From contig CALCGJ010000239.1 of assembly GCA_937900965.1 (NCBI GenBank), positions 1 through 42,855 on the forward strand: a DNA stretch of 42,855 nucleotides, given 5' to 3'. The notes beneath the pieces are model-generated. The model was not told where the DNA came from. It searched no databases and saw nothing but the letters and a program-made list of their open reading frames with translations. The DNA comes from an uncultured Bacteroidota bacterium (GTDB lineage: Bacteria > Bacteroidota > Bacteroidia > Bacteroidales > FEN-979). How positions within the stretch are numbered: the stretch's first letter is position 1; every line of letters starts with the position of its first letter. Below, piece after piece: positions 25,186 through 33,874 of this stretch. The position numbers and the translations under genes were made by a program.

Positions 25186-26693
25186 TTTGTCTTGACGATC
25201 TTAGCTGTTTCCGACTTATCCCCTGCAATCACATGGATTACATAAACCCCGACAGGGTATCCTGAGAGGGAGATCTTATGGGTTTGGATTCCCTGGAGCT
25301 CCTTTCCCATGATCTTGTCGCCACGCATACCATAAATTTCAAATCGAATGTCGGTGAAAGCATTCATGTTTGTGACTTCGAGTGTAACATCATCACGGGT
25401 GGGATTGGGATATAGTTTGACGAAACGATCTCCAGCATCACCGAAGAGGATATAAGAATCTTCAACCCCAACATTATTGTCAACCAGACTTGGTGCAAGT
25501 GTAATAGGTGTGCAATAGGTGCTGGAGATGTATGCATGCAGGTAACCTCCTGATTGAACGGTTGTTCCCGGAAGGAGACTGATCTTGCTTCCGGCTATCA
25601 GGGTAACATTCCCGCCGCTCTGCACCACAAATGTGCTTACCCCACCGGCAACCGTAAGCGTATTTACTGCAGAGTAGCAGGTTGTTGTACCGATCGGGAT
25701 GGTGATATCGGCAAGTGTCCTGTCCATAGGAGGGTTTACTTTTCCATCCACACCGCTGAAACTGCTGAAGGTAGTCAGTCCGTTTGCTGTGAGCTTATGC
25801 GTGGAGGCATTTGTCATAGAATAGGTTACCCATGGAGCGGAGCTGACTTTTGCAGTAACAATGTCGTCCTGTGTTCCGGGGGCTGTAATAACGACATCAT
25901 CCTCAGTATAGGTAAAGGTGGCATCACAATTGAAACCGGAAACATTAGAGCTGGAGAGCTCCCAGTAACGGGTCAGGTAGTTATCCGTGATATTGACATC
26001 CGGGTATTTAGCATCCACCACTCTTGCCGCTACGTAGTTATCAGCAACGAAGGTAGCACTGTTGAAATTGACCTCCAGCGGGCTGTATTCAACGGTAGAT
26101 GTGTTATCGCCAATTGGGAACACGAAGCTACCCAGAAAGGTTGGTATGAACTCTTTTCTTAATTCCCCGGTTCCGTTGGTGATGACATAACTTAATCCGG
26201 TTCCCGGACCTGCACCGGAAATTGTTGCCAGGTGTCCAAGGTGAAAGTTGTTATTACCCAGAATAAGATGACCGCTGGTCAGGTCCAACCCGCCCTCTGC
26301 CCCGGTTTGACCCGACAGTGTCACACCTGCGCCATTATTTATGCTTACTGTAGGAAACACGTTCTGTCCACTGATATCCTGAACTGAGGCGCCGGTAAAA
26401 GAGACCATTCCGGTAGTTGGATCACCAATTGCATCACTCCCCGGATGCTGATTTGTCAGATCACCTTTCAAATCAAGGGTTCCATCTATATTGACATCAG
26501 CCCCGTTCTCGATGATAAAGTCACCCTGGGAAACCAAAGTGGATCCGTTTTCTATCACCAGGGTCGTGCCATTGGTTATTTTCGTTTGAGAAAGTACATC
26601 CTGATGAAGAAACAGGGATAATCCTATCGCCCCAATCAAGCTAATTGCTATGGATAACCGAAATCCGTGTAATATATAAAGCTTCTTTTTCAT
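25182..26693 (-). CDS. T9SS type A sorting-domain secreted protein
   Basis: A 503-residue exported protein. After an N-terminal signal (hydrophobic stretch ISLIGAIGLSLFLHQ, cleavage near LSQ) it has regular beta-helical-looking repeats (ITNGTTLVIENGSTLVSQG, FIIENGADVNIDGTL) and further Gly/Ser/Thr-rich beta segments. It ends in a type A T9SS C-terminal domain beginning FVKLYPNPTRDDVTLEV and closing with a Lys-rich tail. No enzymatic motif is visible; it is probably a surface or adhesin-like structural protein. The gene is divergent from the barrel gene at 26854, and its stop overlaps that of the convergent permease. Confidence 0.85.
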   Translation of the reverse strand: MKKKLYILHGFRLSIAISLIGAIGLSLFLHQDVLSQTKITNGTTLVIENGSTLVSQGDFIIENGADVNIDGTLDLKGDLTNQHPGSDAIGDPTTGMVSFTGASVQDISGQNVFPTVSINNGAGVTLSGQTGAEGGLDLTSGHLILGNNNFHLGHLATISGAGPGTGLSYVITNGTGELRKEFIPTFLGSFVFPIGDNTSTVEYSPLEVNFNSATFVADNYVAARVVDAKYPDVNITDNYLTRYWELSSSNVSGFNCDATFTYTEDDVVITAPGTQDDIVTAKVSSAPWVTYSMTNASTHKLTANGLTTFSSFSGVDGKVNPPMDRTLADITIPIGTTTCYSAVNTLTVAGGVSTFVVQSGGNVTLIAGSKISLLPGTTVQSGGYLHAYISSTYCTPITLAPSLVDNNVGVEDSYILFGDAGDRFVKLYPNPTRDDVTLEVTNMNAFTDIRFEIYGMRGDKIMGKELQGIQTHKISLSGYPVGVYVIHVIAGDKSETAKIVKTN

Positions 26694-26715
26694 AAGAGAT
26701 GTCTTTTGAGCATAT

Positions 26716-26723
26716 CAAATATA
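26716..26723 (-). promoter_or_regulatory. Candidate -7 element for the T9SS protein gene
   Basis: On the minus strand TATATTTG matches the Bacteroidota -7 consensus TAnnTTTG, about 22 bp before the ATG at 26693. No clear TTG is found at the expected upstream distance, so support is weak. Confidence 0.3.
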
Positions 26724-26853
26724 TTAAAATTATATGTTGAATCACTTTTTTTGATGTTTTTTTTTTCAAAATAATTTACTTCAACATAACAATGTTTTTC
26801 ATACTTTTAATGCGAAATTTCTAGTCTGTAACCAACTTGATCCCCAGGGAACC

Positions 26854-27732
26854 ATGAAAAGAATATTTTTCATTATACCATTAGTGATTCTGTTTTCATT
26901 GACAGGATTGACTCAGAGATTCTACATTCAGGGAAGCGGAGGATATGCATTTGGATTTCTCAAAGAGAATATGTCAACGGCTTTACTTACAGCAAAAGTC
27001 AGAAGTGACACCCTTTACGATCAAGTATCACAGAATGAAAGCCACCTGTTTTCATTCGGTACGGGAGGACGGCTTGCTCTGGGGGTTGGGATGAAACTGA
27101 ACGATTATTTGTCACTGGAACTGGCAGGGTTTTATAATCCCTGCAAAACACTCAAAACTGAGGCCAGTGAATATTACACCTACACTGAGGGTGGCTTTTT
27201 CTTCGATTTCAACGAACACCATACTTACAAAGGGAGAGAATTCGGGTTTCTGCCGGCTGTAAAATTCAGTCTCCCGGCCGGATCTCTCAGGCCTTATGCC
27301 AGGATAGGGATCATCTTTTCATTTATCAGCCTGACTTACAACTACGAAGGAACCTACCTCACCACGCATCCCATGTATTATCCAACCGGAAGTGAACGAT
27401 CTACTCTGGAAGCAAAGAGAAGCCTGAATCTGGGAGCCGCTGCCGACTTTGGATTTGAGATTACCCTTGCCGACAGGCTCTTCTTTTTCCTTGAAGCAAA
27501 CGGATCATTTATCTCGTACAGACCTAAAAAAGCAACATACACCGAATATGTAGTAAATGGCGACGATATCCTTGGAGATCTTACAACATATGAGAAGGAG
27601 GTTGTTTATGTTAAAAATTATACTTGGACAGATAGTGTTGATGATGACTCACCCCGGGAACGTGTATATATAACCTTTCCGTTCAGTTCACTAGGACTCT
27701 CTGCCGGGTTAAGGTTCAACTTTTTTCAGTAG
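26854..27732 (+). CDS. Outer-membrane beta-barrel protein, function unknown
   Basis: A 292-residue protein with a signal peptide (hydrophobic core FFIIPLVILFSLTGL, cleavage near TQR). It has repeated amphipathic beta strands such as RFYIQGSGGYAFGFL, LGAAADFGFEITLADRLFFFLEANGSF and the terminal strand SLGLSAGLRFNFFQ ending in an aromatic-rich pair, as expected for an OmpA/OprF-like barrel. No peptidoglycan-binding domain is present. A purine-rich CAGGGA lies a few bases upstream of the ATG. It is probably monocistronic. I cannot assign a specific role; it may be a structural porin-like barrel. Confidence 0.75.
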   Translation: MKRIFFIIPLVILFSLTGLTQRFYIQGSGGYAFGFLKENMSTALLTAKVRSDTLYDQVSQNESHLFSFGTGGRLALGVGMKLNDYLSLELAGFYNPCKTLKTEASEYYTYTEGGFFFDFNEHHTYKGREFGFLPAVKFSLPAGSLRPYARIGIIFSFISLTYNYEGTYLTTHPMYYPTGSERSTLEAKRSLNLGAAADFGFEITLADRLFFFLEANGSFISYRPKKATYTEYVVNGDDILGDLTTYEKEVVYVKNYTWTDSVDDDSPRERVYITFPFSSLGLSAGLRFNFFQ

Positions 27733-27742
27733 GAATGATTTC

Positions 27743-27934
27743 ATGTCGCGACGCAACTGCGGCCGTATATATCTTGACTTGCCCAATGTTTCATATGTAA
27801 TCCTGAAGATCTATTCCTTTACTGGTGAACTTTTAAGGAGTGATACCTATAACGGGAATGACCTCTATCTCATCGACCTGAGCCAGTTTTCAAACGAATT
27901 CCATACCAATGTTCATAAAGTGGTGATCAGATGA
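27743..27934 (+). pseudogene. Orphan fragment of a T9SS sorting domain
   Basis: The 63-codon frame contains LPNVSYVILKIYSFTGELL and DLYLIDLSQFSN, which look like the second half of a type A T9SS C-terminal domain (normally a turn, 'G(K/E)L', then 'Y.IDLS.F..G.Y...I'). The expected glycine and final strands are replaced by EFHTNVHKVVIR. It has no signal peptide, no PNP motif and no upstream cargo: the preceding barrel gene stops 10 bp earlier in another frame. The best reading is the remnant of a deleted secreted protein. It could also be a very short hypothetical gene. Confidence 0.5.
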
Positions 27935-27940
27935 CAGAGG

Positions 27941-27960
27941 GCAGTGAGCAGTGGGCATTG
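27941..27960. repeat. Short heptad repeat after the orphan fragment
   Basis: GCAGTGA, GCAGTGG, GCATTG: about three 7-bp units starting 6 bp after the stop codon of the 63-codon frame, between convergent genes. Confidence 0.45.
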
Positions 27961-27982
27961 TGTCCAAATCAGAAAAATCGAC

Positions 27983-28687
27983 TTATACAGGTAGTAAAAG
28001 CCATACGATCCCAATCAGGATGGCAATAACTCCTCCTGCAAATGAGATCCATTTCAACAATTTATACCGTTGTGCCGTTTCAAGTTTGTGCGCGATTATT
28101 CCAAGTAACCAGGTGAAGGCAATCATGGTTAGAATGGTTCCCGATCCGAAGGCGGATAAATAAATAACCGGCTTCAGTGTTCCTGGAAGAACCAGTGTGG
28201 GAAGGATAGCAACAAGGTGACTGAATCCGGCCAGCCCGTGAAGCACTCCGATACCAAGGGTTGTCCATACCGTTTGCCTGACTTTGACAGCATGCTCATG
28301 ATCATGCGCTTGCAGATCAGAATGGTCATGCTTATGTACATGAACGACTACATCAGGATCAGTATGTACATGCGGATGGGCGTGTTTTTTAAGCGGAGAT
28401 TTAATATAAATTCTGGCAATGGCCCAACCGCCGATTAAAATTAGCATGAACCCGACAATCCGCTCACTGTTGGCGGAAATGATCTCTACCGGAAAAAATT
28501 CTTTAAAAAGAATGAAGAGTACCCCCAGCAGAAGCGCTCCAATGGTATGTCCAAGACCCCATGAACAACCTATGATCCAAGCCCTTTTCCGGAAATTAAT
28601 GGAGAAAGGAGTGACAGCAGCAAGGTGGTCAGGACCAGTAAGGACATGTGTGGCCCCAGCAAAAAAACCGGTGAGAAAAATCAGCAT
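27983..28687 (-). CDS. Nickel permease, UreH/NicO-like, His-rich loop
   Basis: A 234-residue inner-membrane protein with about six membrane segments. It begins LTGFFAGATHVLTGPDHLAA, the UreH-like pattern whose His and PDH residues are the metal-selective motif of TM1. Between TM3 and TM4 is a very histidine-rich cytosolic loop (about residues 115-147, with HAHPHVH and HVHKHDH). A second motif, GIGVLHGLAGFSHL, follows. Ni/Co permeases of this type are often found beside Ni enzymes. Here it overlaps the hydrogenase protease gene by 7 bp and is the last gene of the hydrogenase operon, so Ni supply to MvhA is the likely task. Cobalt (for the corrinoid system) is possible. Confidence 0.8.
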   Translation of the reverse strand: MLIFLTGFFAGATHVLTGPDHLAAVTPFSINFRKRAWIIGCSWGLGHTIGALLLGVLFILFKEFFPVEIISANSERIVGFMLILIGGWAIARIYIKSPLKKHAHPHVHTDPDVVVHVHKHDHSDLQAHDHEHAVKVRQTVWTTLGIGVLHGLAGFSHLVAILPTLVLPGTLKPVIYLSAFGSGTILTMIAFTWLLGIIAHKLETAQRYKLLKWISFAGGVIAILIGIVWLLLPV

Positions 28688-29184
28688 ATCGTTCGGACCG
28701 GCATTAATTTCTCAAGCATGTGCTGAACCGTGGAGAGTATCTCTGGATAACATTTCTGTATAACCGGAGAGAAGGAGTTACTGAATACTCTGTCCTCCTC
28801 TATTTCTATGGCAATAATTGTGATAGAGGAGGGGATCTTCATGCCTGTTCTTCTCCCTAGTTCAAGGGCCGTAAGGAAATTGATGTCATGAAGGTTCGAC
28901 AAATGAAGGGTTTCCTTAAAATCATCCGGGGTATAACAATAGACTGTACCGGGGTCGTTTTTCAAGGTTCTTATGGCATCGATGATGAAAACAGTATCAA
29001 AATCCTTAATTATTTCCAGCAGTTCAAGACCTCCAAGCGATGCGTTCTGGTAAACGATATGATCAGGGAATTGATTTTTATCCAGATCGTGAATCAATTT
29101 TGGTCCAATACCATCGTCTGTGAGAATTTCATTGCCTATTCCAAGCATTAAAATTGATCCTGAATGAACTGATGTTTCTACCAC
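28681..29184 (-). CDS. Hydrogenase maturation protease (HycI/FrhD family)
   Basis: This endopeptidase removes the C-terminal tail of the [NiFe] large subunit after Ni insertion. About 167 residues: LMLGIGNEILTDDGIGP gives the N-terminal motif with the Ni-contacting Glu (residue 19), then Asp69 (VFIIDAI) and His99 (SNLHDINFL), the classic Glu/Asp/His metal triad. Start choice is uncertain. The open frame extends back into mvhA, the first ATG would cut the opening beta strand, and I favour GTG at 29184 (GTG at 29190 is equally possible). It follows mvhA by 65 bp, matching the 26-residue tail present on MvhA. Confidence 0.85.
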   Translation of the reverse strand: MVETSVHSGSILMLGIGNEILTDDGIGPKLIHDLDKNQFPDHIVYQNASLGGLELLEIIKDFDTVFIIDAIRTLKNDPGTVYCYTPDDFKETLHLSNLHDINFLTALELGRRTGMKIPSSITIIAIEIEEDRVFSNSFSPVIQKCYPEILSTVQHMLEKLMPVRTIC

Positions 29185-29249
29185 AATCACGGGTATTTTT
29201 CCAATGCTTATTTGACAGAAATGAAAAGCCAGGAAAACCTGACTGTTGA

Positions 29250-30713
29250 TTAACCTCTCTTTGTCGACTGCAGAATATTCCCTTCCTGATCCCTGACATT
29301 CAATATCATTCTCATTTGGCCGGGAAGAGAATGTGTGGCACAAGAAAAGCAGGGATCGTATGCACGGAAGGCCATTTCGATCATATTTAAGGTCCCTTCA
29401 TTGACCTCCTCCCCTTTCTTGATCAGCCCCTGTGCTGCTTTTTTTATTGACATGCAGATCGCAGCATTATTATTTGTGGTGCCAACGATCAGGTTAACTT
29501 TCCTGACCATCCCTTTGTCATCTGTCCAGTAATGATGAGTCAGTGTTCCCCTTTGAGCTTCTACCACACCAACACCCTCCCCGACAATTTTTTCAATTGG
29601 TGTGCGCAAATCTGTTCCAATAATGTCAGGGTCCAGAGCAAGTTCAAGGCAATGCTCTGCAGAATAGATTAACTCAATTAACCGGGCCCAATGCATGGCA
29701 AGGGTTGCATGAACCGGCTTCCCTCCCAGTGTTTCATACATAAATTTATATTCCTGCTGGGCAATGGGAGTGGCCATACCATCAGCAGCATTAAGCCTGG
29801 ATAACGGCGTTGCCTGGTAAACGCTTGAATCCTGTCCGTCAATAAAGCCCTTCCAACCAATCTTTTTCAGATACGGAAATTTTAAATAGCTCCATGGCTC
29901 AACCCGTTCCTCAATATAATCAATATATTCATCTCCGCTGTATTTGTACAATTCGTTCCCTGTCGTATCCACAACACGTACTTTCCCATCATAAAAATTC
30001 ACTAAATTGTTTTTATCTACGAGTCCCATTGAATGAAGGACAAGCGAATAGGGGCCGTTGAGAATCAGATCCACATAGTCCTTATTTCCAAGGACAACAT
30101 CCTTGAACAATTGAATGGAAAATTTAGAGAATTCAACAAAACCTTCTGCTTTCTTTACGATATCATCCCGTTGTTCAGGTGTAATTCCTTTTTTAACGCC
30201 ACCGGGAATGTTCATGACTACATGGGTCTGATGACCTCCGATAAGTGCCTGAATTTCCTGGGCAATCCGACGTTGCTTGATCACTTCGGTGCCGATCTCC
30301 AATCCAACTTTGGCGATCACCCCAAGGATATTCCGTTCTGCCGGATCTGCCGTTGGCCCTACTACAAAATCAGGGGCTGCCAGGGCATAAAAATGTGCGA
30401 TATGGCTGTGAACGAAATGCGCCATATAAAAAAGTTCCCTGATTTTTTTTGCGGTTGCTGTAGGTTCGACTCCGAACACAGCATCAACAGCTTTGCCAGA
30501 TGCCATATGGTGACAACCCGGACAAACACCGCAAATCTTTGTCACAATAGAGGGAAGCTCCTCCACGGGTCGGCCTTCGCAAAATTTTTCAAATCCGCGT
30601 AATTCCGGTACCTGAAAGTATGCATTCTCTACCTCTCCGTCCTGATTCACGAAAATATCAATTTTTCCGTGTCCTTCAAGACGGGTAATCGGATCAATGG
30701 TGATAGTTCTCAT
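29250..30713 (-). CDS. mvhA: [NiFe]-hydrogenase large subunit, MvhA-like (group 3)
   Basis: The catalytic large subunit (487 residues) splits or makes H2 at a NiFe(CN)2CO site. The N-terminal opening ITRLEGHGKI is typical of group 3. Metal ligands are Cys61 and Cys64 (KICGVCPGCHHM) and Cys455 and Cys458 (DPCFSCATH). After His461 a 26-residue tail remains, the substrate of the maturation protease encoded next. The gene overlaps mvhG by four bases (ATGA). Together with MvhG, MvhD and HdrA homologs it fits the F420-nonreducing, Hdr-linked group 3c. No membrane anchor is present in this subunit; it should be cytoplasmic and tethered through the Hdr/QmoC-like proteins. Confidence 0.93.
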   Translation of the reverse strand: MRTITIDPITRLEGHGKIDIFVNQDGEVENAYFQVPELRGFEKFCEGRPVEELPSIVTKICGVCPGCHHMASGKAVDAVFGVEPTATAKKIRELFYMAHFVHSHIAHFYALAAPDFVVGPTADPAERNILGVIAKVGLEIGTEVIKQRRIAQEIQALIGGHQTHVVMNIPGGVKKGITPEQRDDIVKKAEGFVEFSKFSIQLFKDVVLGNKDYVDLILNGPYSLVLHSMGLVDKNNLVNFYDGKVRVVDTTGNELYKYSGDEYIDYIEERVEPWSYLKFPYLKKIGWKGFIDGQDSSVYQATPLSRLNAADGMATPIAQQEYKFMYETLGGKPVHATLAMHWARLIELIYSAEHCLELALDPDIIGTDLRTPIEKIVGEGVGVVEAQRGTLTHHYWTDDKGMVRKVNLIVGTTNNNAAICMSIKKAAQGLIKKGEEVNEGTLNMIEMAFRAYDPCFSCATHSLPGQMRMILNVRDQEGNILQSTKRG

Positions 30714-31696
30714 TGTACTTTCCTCCCTAAAATTGAACCGGGCAAGCTAAACCTGTAGAAAAGCCCTGCAGGGTCAACAATAGATTCAATTATTTTATCA
30801 ATTTCTTCAGGGTTGTCGGCATTGATCATCGTGCCGATCGCCGACATCATTTTTGCACCCGGATCCGTTGCTCCGGGAGGAGGACCATAACAGCCCCTGC
30901 ACGGAGAATTGCCCTCCACGCACCTGACACCACATCCCCCCCGGGTAGCAGGCCCCATACAAATGACCCCCTGCTCAAGAAAGCATGTTTCCTTATCGTC
31001 CTGGATCTCCCAGGGCCTGTAAAATCTGTCGATCGTTTTATTTTCCGATTTTGTTCGTTTGCATTCGTCACAATTGGTTTTGTCATTAGCACCCACTACA
31101 GATCCTTTTGGGGGTAGTTGGGCGCCTGACACGATAGCAGTAAAGACTTCGATCAATCGTTCACTTTGAGGAGGACATCCGGGAATGTAGTAATCCACAT
31201 CCACCACCTTGTTAAGGGGGAGAACATCATTAAAAAATTTCGGTAGTTTTAACGTGCCTTCTTCCACGGGGTATTCCGTAACCGGAAATATTCGTTCGGG
31301 ATTTTTTGTGGATTCGGTTTCCACGTAAGCACGTTCGAATACCTCTGATTTCCCGGAAAAATTTGCCAATCCGGGAATTCCACCCATATAAGCACAAGAA
31401 CCATAGGCTACAAGAATCTTGGTTTTCTTACGCAGAAGCTGGGCGATGTGTTGATTTTCACTGTTTCTTACAGCGCCATTGAAAAGCGTTAGATCGATCG
31501 ATTGATCTGGCATTGCTTCCACATCTTTGTATTTAATATCCAGGGCTATCGGCCAGAATACCGGATCTGCCGCTGCAACGATATCAAGCAGCTTCTCATG
31601 TGTGTCAAGTACTGATACACAACACCCGCCACATGCGGATCCCCAGTAAACAGCCAGTTTTAGTTTGGGTTTGAGATTAGTTTGTTCTGATGACAC
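30710..31696 (-). CDS. mvhG: [NiFe]-hydrogenase small subunit, MvhG-like
   Basis: The electron-transferring small subunit (328 residues). Proximal-cluster cysteines are visible at Cys22 and Cys25 (GSACGGC), Cys101 (YGSCAYMGG) and Cys174 (IPGCPP). A cysteine-rich C-terminal half (C209, C212, C238, C246, C255, C259, C266, C269) supplies medial and distal clusters, as in MvhG/FrhG types. There is no Tat signal, so the enzyme is cytoplasmic. The start is GTG at 31696, 3 bp after the mvhD stop; no in-frame ATG exists before the first cluster motif. It overlaps mvhA by four bases, indicating coupled translation of the two subunits. Confidence 0.93.
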   Translation of the reverse strand: MSSEQTNLKPKLKLAVYWGSACGGCCVSVLDTHEKLLDIVAAADPVFWPIALDIKYKDVEAMPDQSIDLTLFNGAVRNSENQHIAQLLRKKTKILVAYGSCAYMGGIPGLANFSGKSEVFERAYVETESTKNPERIFPVTEYPVEEGTLKLPKFFNDVLPLNKVVDVDYYIPGCPPQSERLIEVFTAIVSGAQLPPKGSVVGANDKTNCDECKRTKSENKTIDRFYRPWEIQDDKETCFLEQGVICMGPATRGGCGVRCVEGNSPCRGCYGPPPGATDPGAKMMSAIGTMINADNPEEIDKIIESIVDPAGLFYRFSLPGSILGRKVQ

Positions 31697-31699
31697 TAT

Positions 31700-32134
31700 T
31701 TATACGTTTAAATGTTCTACTTCCAATGAACTTTTTACTTTACTCGGACCCATCGATAACAGGGTTTTTGTCATATCATTCACCAGTTCGGCGAACTGCT
31801 TGCCTTCGCTTGCGCTGATCCACTCCAGCCGTAGGCGGTCTTTTTCAATACCCATTTGCCGGGTGAATTTCTGAAGCAGTTTAAAACGCCTAAGGCATTT
31901 GTAATTTCCTTCCTGATAATGACAGTCACCGGGATGGCAACCACATACCAGGACTCCATCCGCCCCCTGCTGAAAAGCTTTCAGGATGAAGGTCGGTTCT
32001 ATTCTTCCTGAACACATGATGCGGATGATCCGGATGTTCGGAGCATAGTGAATTCTTGAAGTTCCTGCAAGGTCGGCGCCTGTATAGGCACACCAGTTGC
32101 AAAGAAATGCTACGATTTTTGGTCTGAAGTCCAT
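31700..32134 (-). CDS. mvhD: MvhD-like [2Fe-2S] electron-transfer subunit
   Basis: MvhD links the hydrogenase to the HdrA flavoprotein. The 144-residue protein opens KIVAFLCNWCAYTGAD and has Cys12, Cys15, Cys41 (MCSGRI), Cys64/Cys66/Cys71 (LVCGCHPGDCHY) and Cys80, the pattern of the MvhD/FrhD-like [2Fe-2S] family. I chose the ATG at 32134; the longer frame reads back into hdrA. It sits 14 bp after the C-terminal ferredoxin-bearing HdrA, the order found where MvhD bridges that HdrA to MvhAG. In QmoB and some HdrA proteins this domain is fused; here it is separate. Confidence 0.93.
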   Translation of the reverse strand: MDFRPKIVAFLCNWCAYTGADLAGTSRIHYAPNIRIIRIMCSGRIEPTFILKAFQQGADGVLVCGCHPGDCHYQEGNYKCLRRFKLLQKFTRQMGIEKDRLRLEWISASEGKQFAELVNDMTKTLLSMGPSKVKSSLEVEHLNV

Positions 32135-32148
32135 TGATAACTTACTTT

Positions 32149-33870
32149 TTATGACATTGACATGACACCTTCTATTTCTGAAAGAATCTGTAAATCGGTA
32201 AAGTGCTTGCTGATGATAGCACCTGCCGGACAAGCGGAACCGCAGGTTCCACAACCTTTACACAGGATCTCATTGACAATAGAGACTTTGTTGTTTTCAT
32301 CATAGGAGATCGCTTTGTAAGGACAAACACCGATACAGGTCTGACATCCGCAACACAATAATTCATTTACGCTTGCAGTAGTCACTTCAATAGGAACAGA
32401 TCCCTGAGCAATTGCACCAAGGATCCGGGCTGCTGCTGCTCTTGCCTGCGCAACCGAATCAGGAATATCCTTTGGTCCCTGGCAGGTCCCGATAATATAT
32501 ACACCTCCGGTGGTTGTTGCTACAGGGTCAAGCTTTGGATGTTTTTCAATAAAGAACTGGTTCCCGCAAAGACTGACTCCAATGGCCCGAACTACCTGTT
32601 TTACATTCTCCTGTGCCTCCATATTCACCATCAGGATCACCATATCGACAGGAACTTCAATGGACTGACCCGAAAGCAACTCATCCATTTCGATGATCAT
32701 GTTGCAGTTATCTGACCTGTCGGCCTGATTGATGACCGGCAGCTTTTTCTGCTGATCATACATCAGGAACATGATCTGCCTGTGTGTTGTAAGGGCGTAA
32801 AACTCTTCATGGCCTTTCCCATATGCTCTCATATCAGCATATATCTCAAAAATATTTGCCGAAGGTAGCGCGGCACGTACCTGATGGACATATTTCAGGG
32901 CTGCCATGCAACAGACCCGGGAACAATACTCATGGTATTTTTTATTCCTGCTTCCAACACAATGAATGATGGCCACATTCCGGGGTTCTTTTCCGTAAAC
33001 TGTGAGAATTCTTCCGGCAAGGAGTTTCTCCTCGAATTCAAAAGATGTAATCACATCCGGAAATTCCTTGTAATTGTACTCCGAAATGACCTCCGGGTTA
33101 AATGGTTTTAACCCTACGGCAGCAATGATATTCCCGAATTCAAGTTCAACAGGATCACCTCCGTTGACGCTGATAGCCGTTTTGAAATTTCCAATATAGC
33201 CGGTCACTTCACGTATCTCTGTCTCCAGAAATACGCTGATATTGGGATGGTTGTCGACCCGCTGTACAATCGGCCTGATCATCTGCTGTGCGCTGGATAG
33301 ATGAGGGAACGTAAGATCAAACTTTTTTACCTGTCCTCCAAGCTGGTCACTCTTTTCCACCAGGTACACCTGCTTTCCGGCATTTGCGATCTCCAGTGCG
33401 GCTGTCAGTCCTGAAATACCTCCCCCTATGATAAGGGTCGCCGGATTGACATTGACAAACCGTTTTTGAAGCGGTTCATGATACCGCACGCGACGGATTG
33501 CTGCAACGACCAGATCGATGGCTTTGTTGGTGGCTTCTGTCCTGTCGGTGTGAACCCACGAATCCTGCTCCCTGACATTTGCCATCTCAAAAAGGTATGG
33601 GTTTATTCCAGCCTTTTCGCAAGCGGTCCGGAAAGTCAGTTCGTGAATTCGCGGAGAACAGGCTGCCACCACAACCCGGTTAAGGTTATGCAATTTGATG
33701 TCTTTAATGATCAGATCCTGACCCGGATCCGAACACATATATTTATAATTTTTGGCAATTGTAACATTAGGCAAAGCCTTAACTTCATTTGTAACAGCTT
33801 CAACATCAACCATTTTTGAAATGTTGGTGCCGCACCAGCAAACATAGACGCCTATTCTTGGCTCTTCCAT
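32149..33870 (-). CDS. hdrA: HdrA-like flavoprotein with C-terminal ferredoxin domain
   Basis: A 573-residue HdrA homolog, the FAD/FeS core of heterodisulfide-reductase-type complexes. The N-terminus has CWCG (11-14) with Cys46 and Cys71, the N-terminal FeS region of HdrA. The FAD-binding GGGISG lies at 149-154, and HCVGSRNKKYHEYCSRVCC at about 303-321 is a family block. Two [4Fe-4S] motifs close the protein: C506-x2-C509-x2-C512-x3-C516 and C537-x2-C540-x2-C543-x3-C547. Unlike most HdrA it has no inserted ferredoxin, and the usual FPTLDC..C block reads FPHLSSAQQ, so those cysteines are lost. It lies next to MvhD, so it probably receives hydrogenase electrons. Confidence 0.9.
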   Translation of the reverse strand: MEEPRIGVYVCWCGTNISKMVDVEAVTNEVKALPNVTIAKNYKYMCSDPGQDLIIKDIKLHNLNRVVVAACSPRIHELTFRTACEKAGINPYLFEMANVREQDSWVHTDRTEATNKAIDLVVAAIRRVRYHEPLQKRFVNVNPATLIIGGGISGLTAALEIANAGKQVYLVEKSDQLGGQVKKFDLTFPHLSSAQQMIRPIVQRVDNHPNISVFLETEIREVTGYIGNFKTAISVNGGDPVELEFGNIIAAVGLKPFNPEVISEYNYKEFPDVITSFEFEEKLLAGRILTVYGKEPRNVAIIHCVGSRNKKYHEYCSRVCCMAALKYVHQVRAALPSANIFEIYADMRAYGKGHEEFYALTTHRQIMFLMYDQQKKLPVINQADRSDNCNMIIEMDELLSGQSIEVPVDMVILMVNMEAQENVKQVVRAIGVSLCGNQFFIEKHPKLDPVATTTGGVYIIGTCQGPKDIPDSVAQARAAAARILGAIAQGSVPIEVTTASVNELLCCGCQTCIGVCPYKAISYDENNKVSIVNEILCKGCGTCGSACPAGAIISKHFTDLQILSEIEGVMSMS

Positions 33871-33874
33871 AGGG

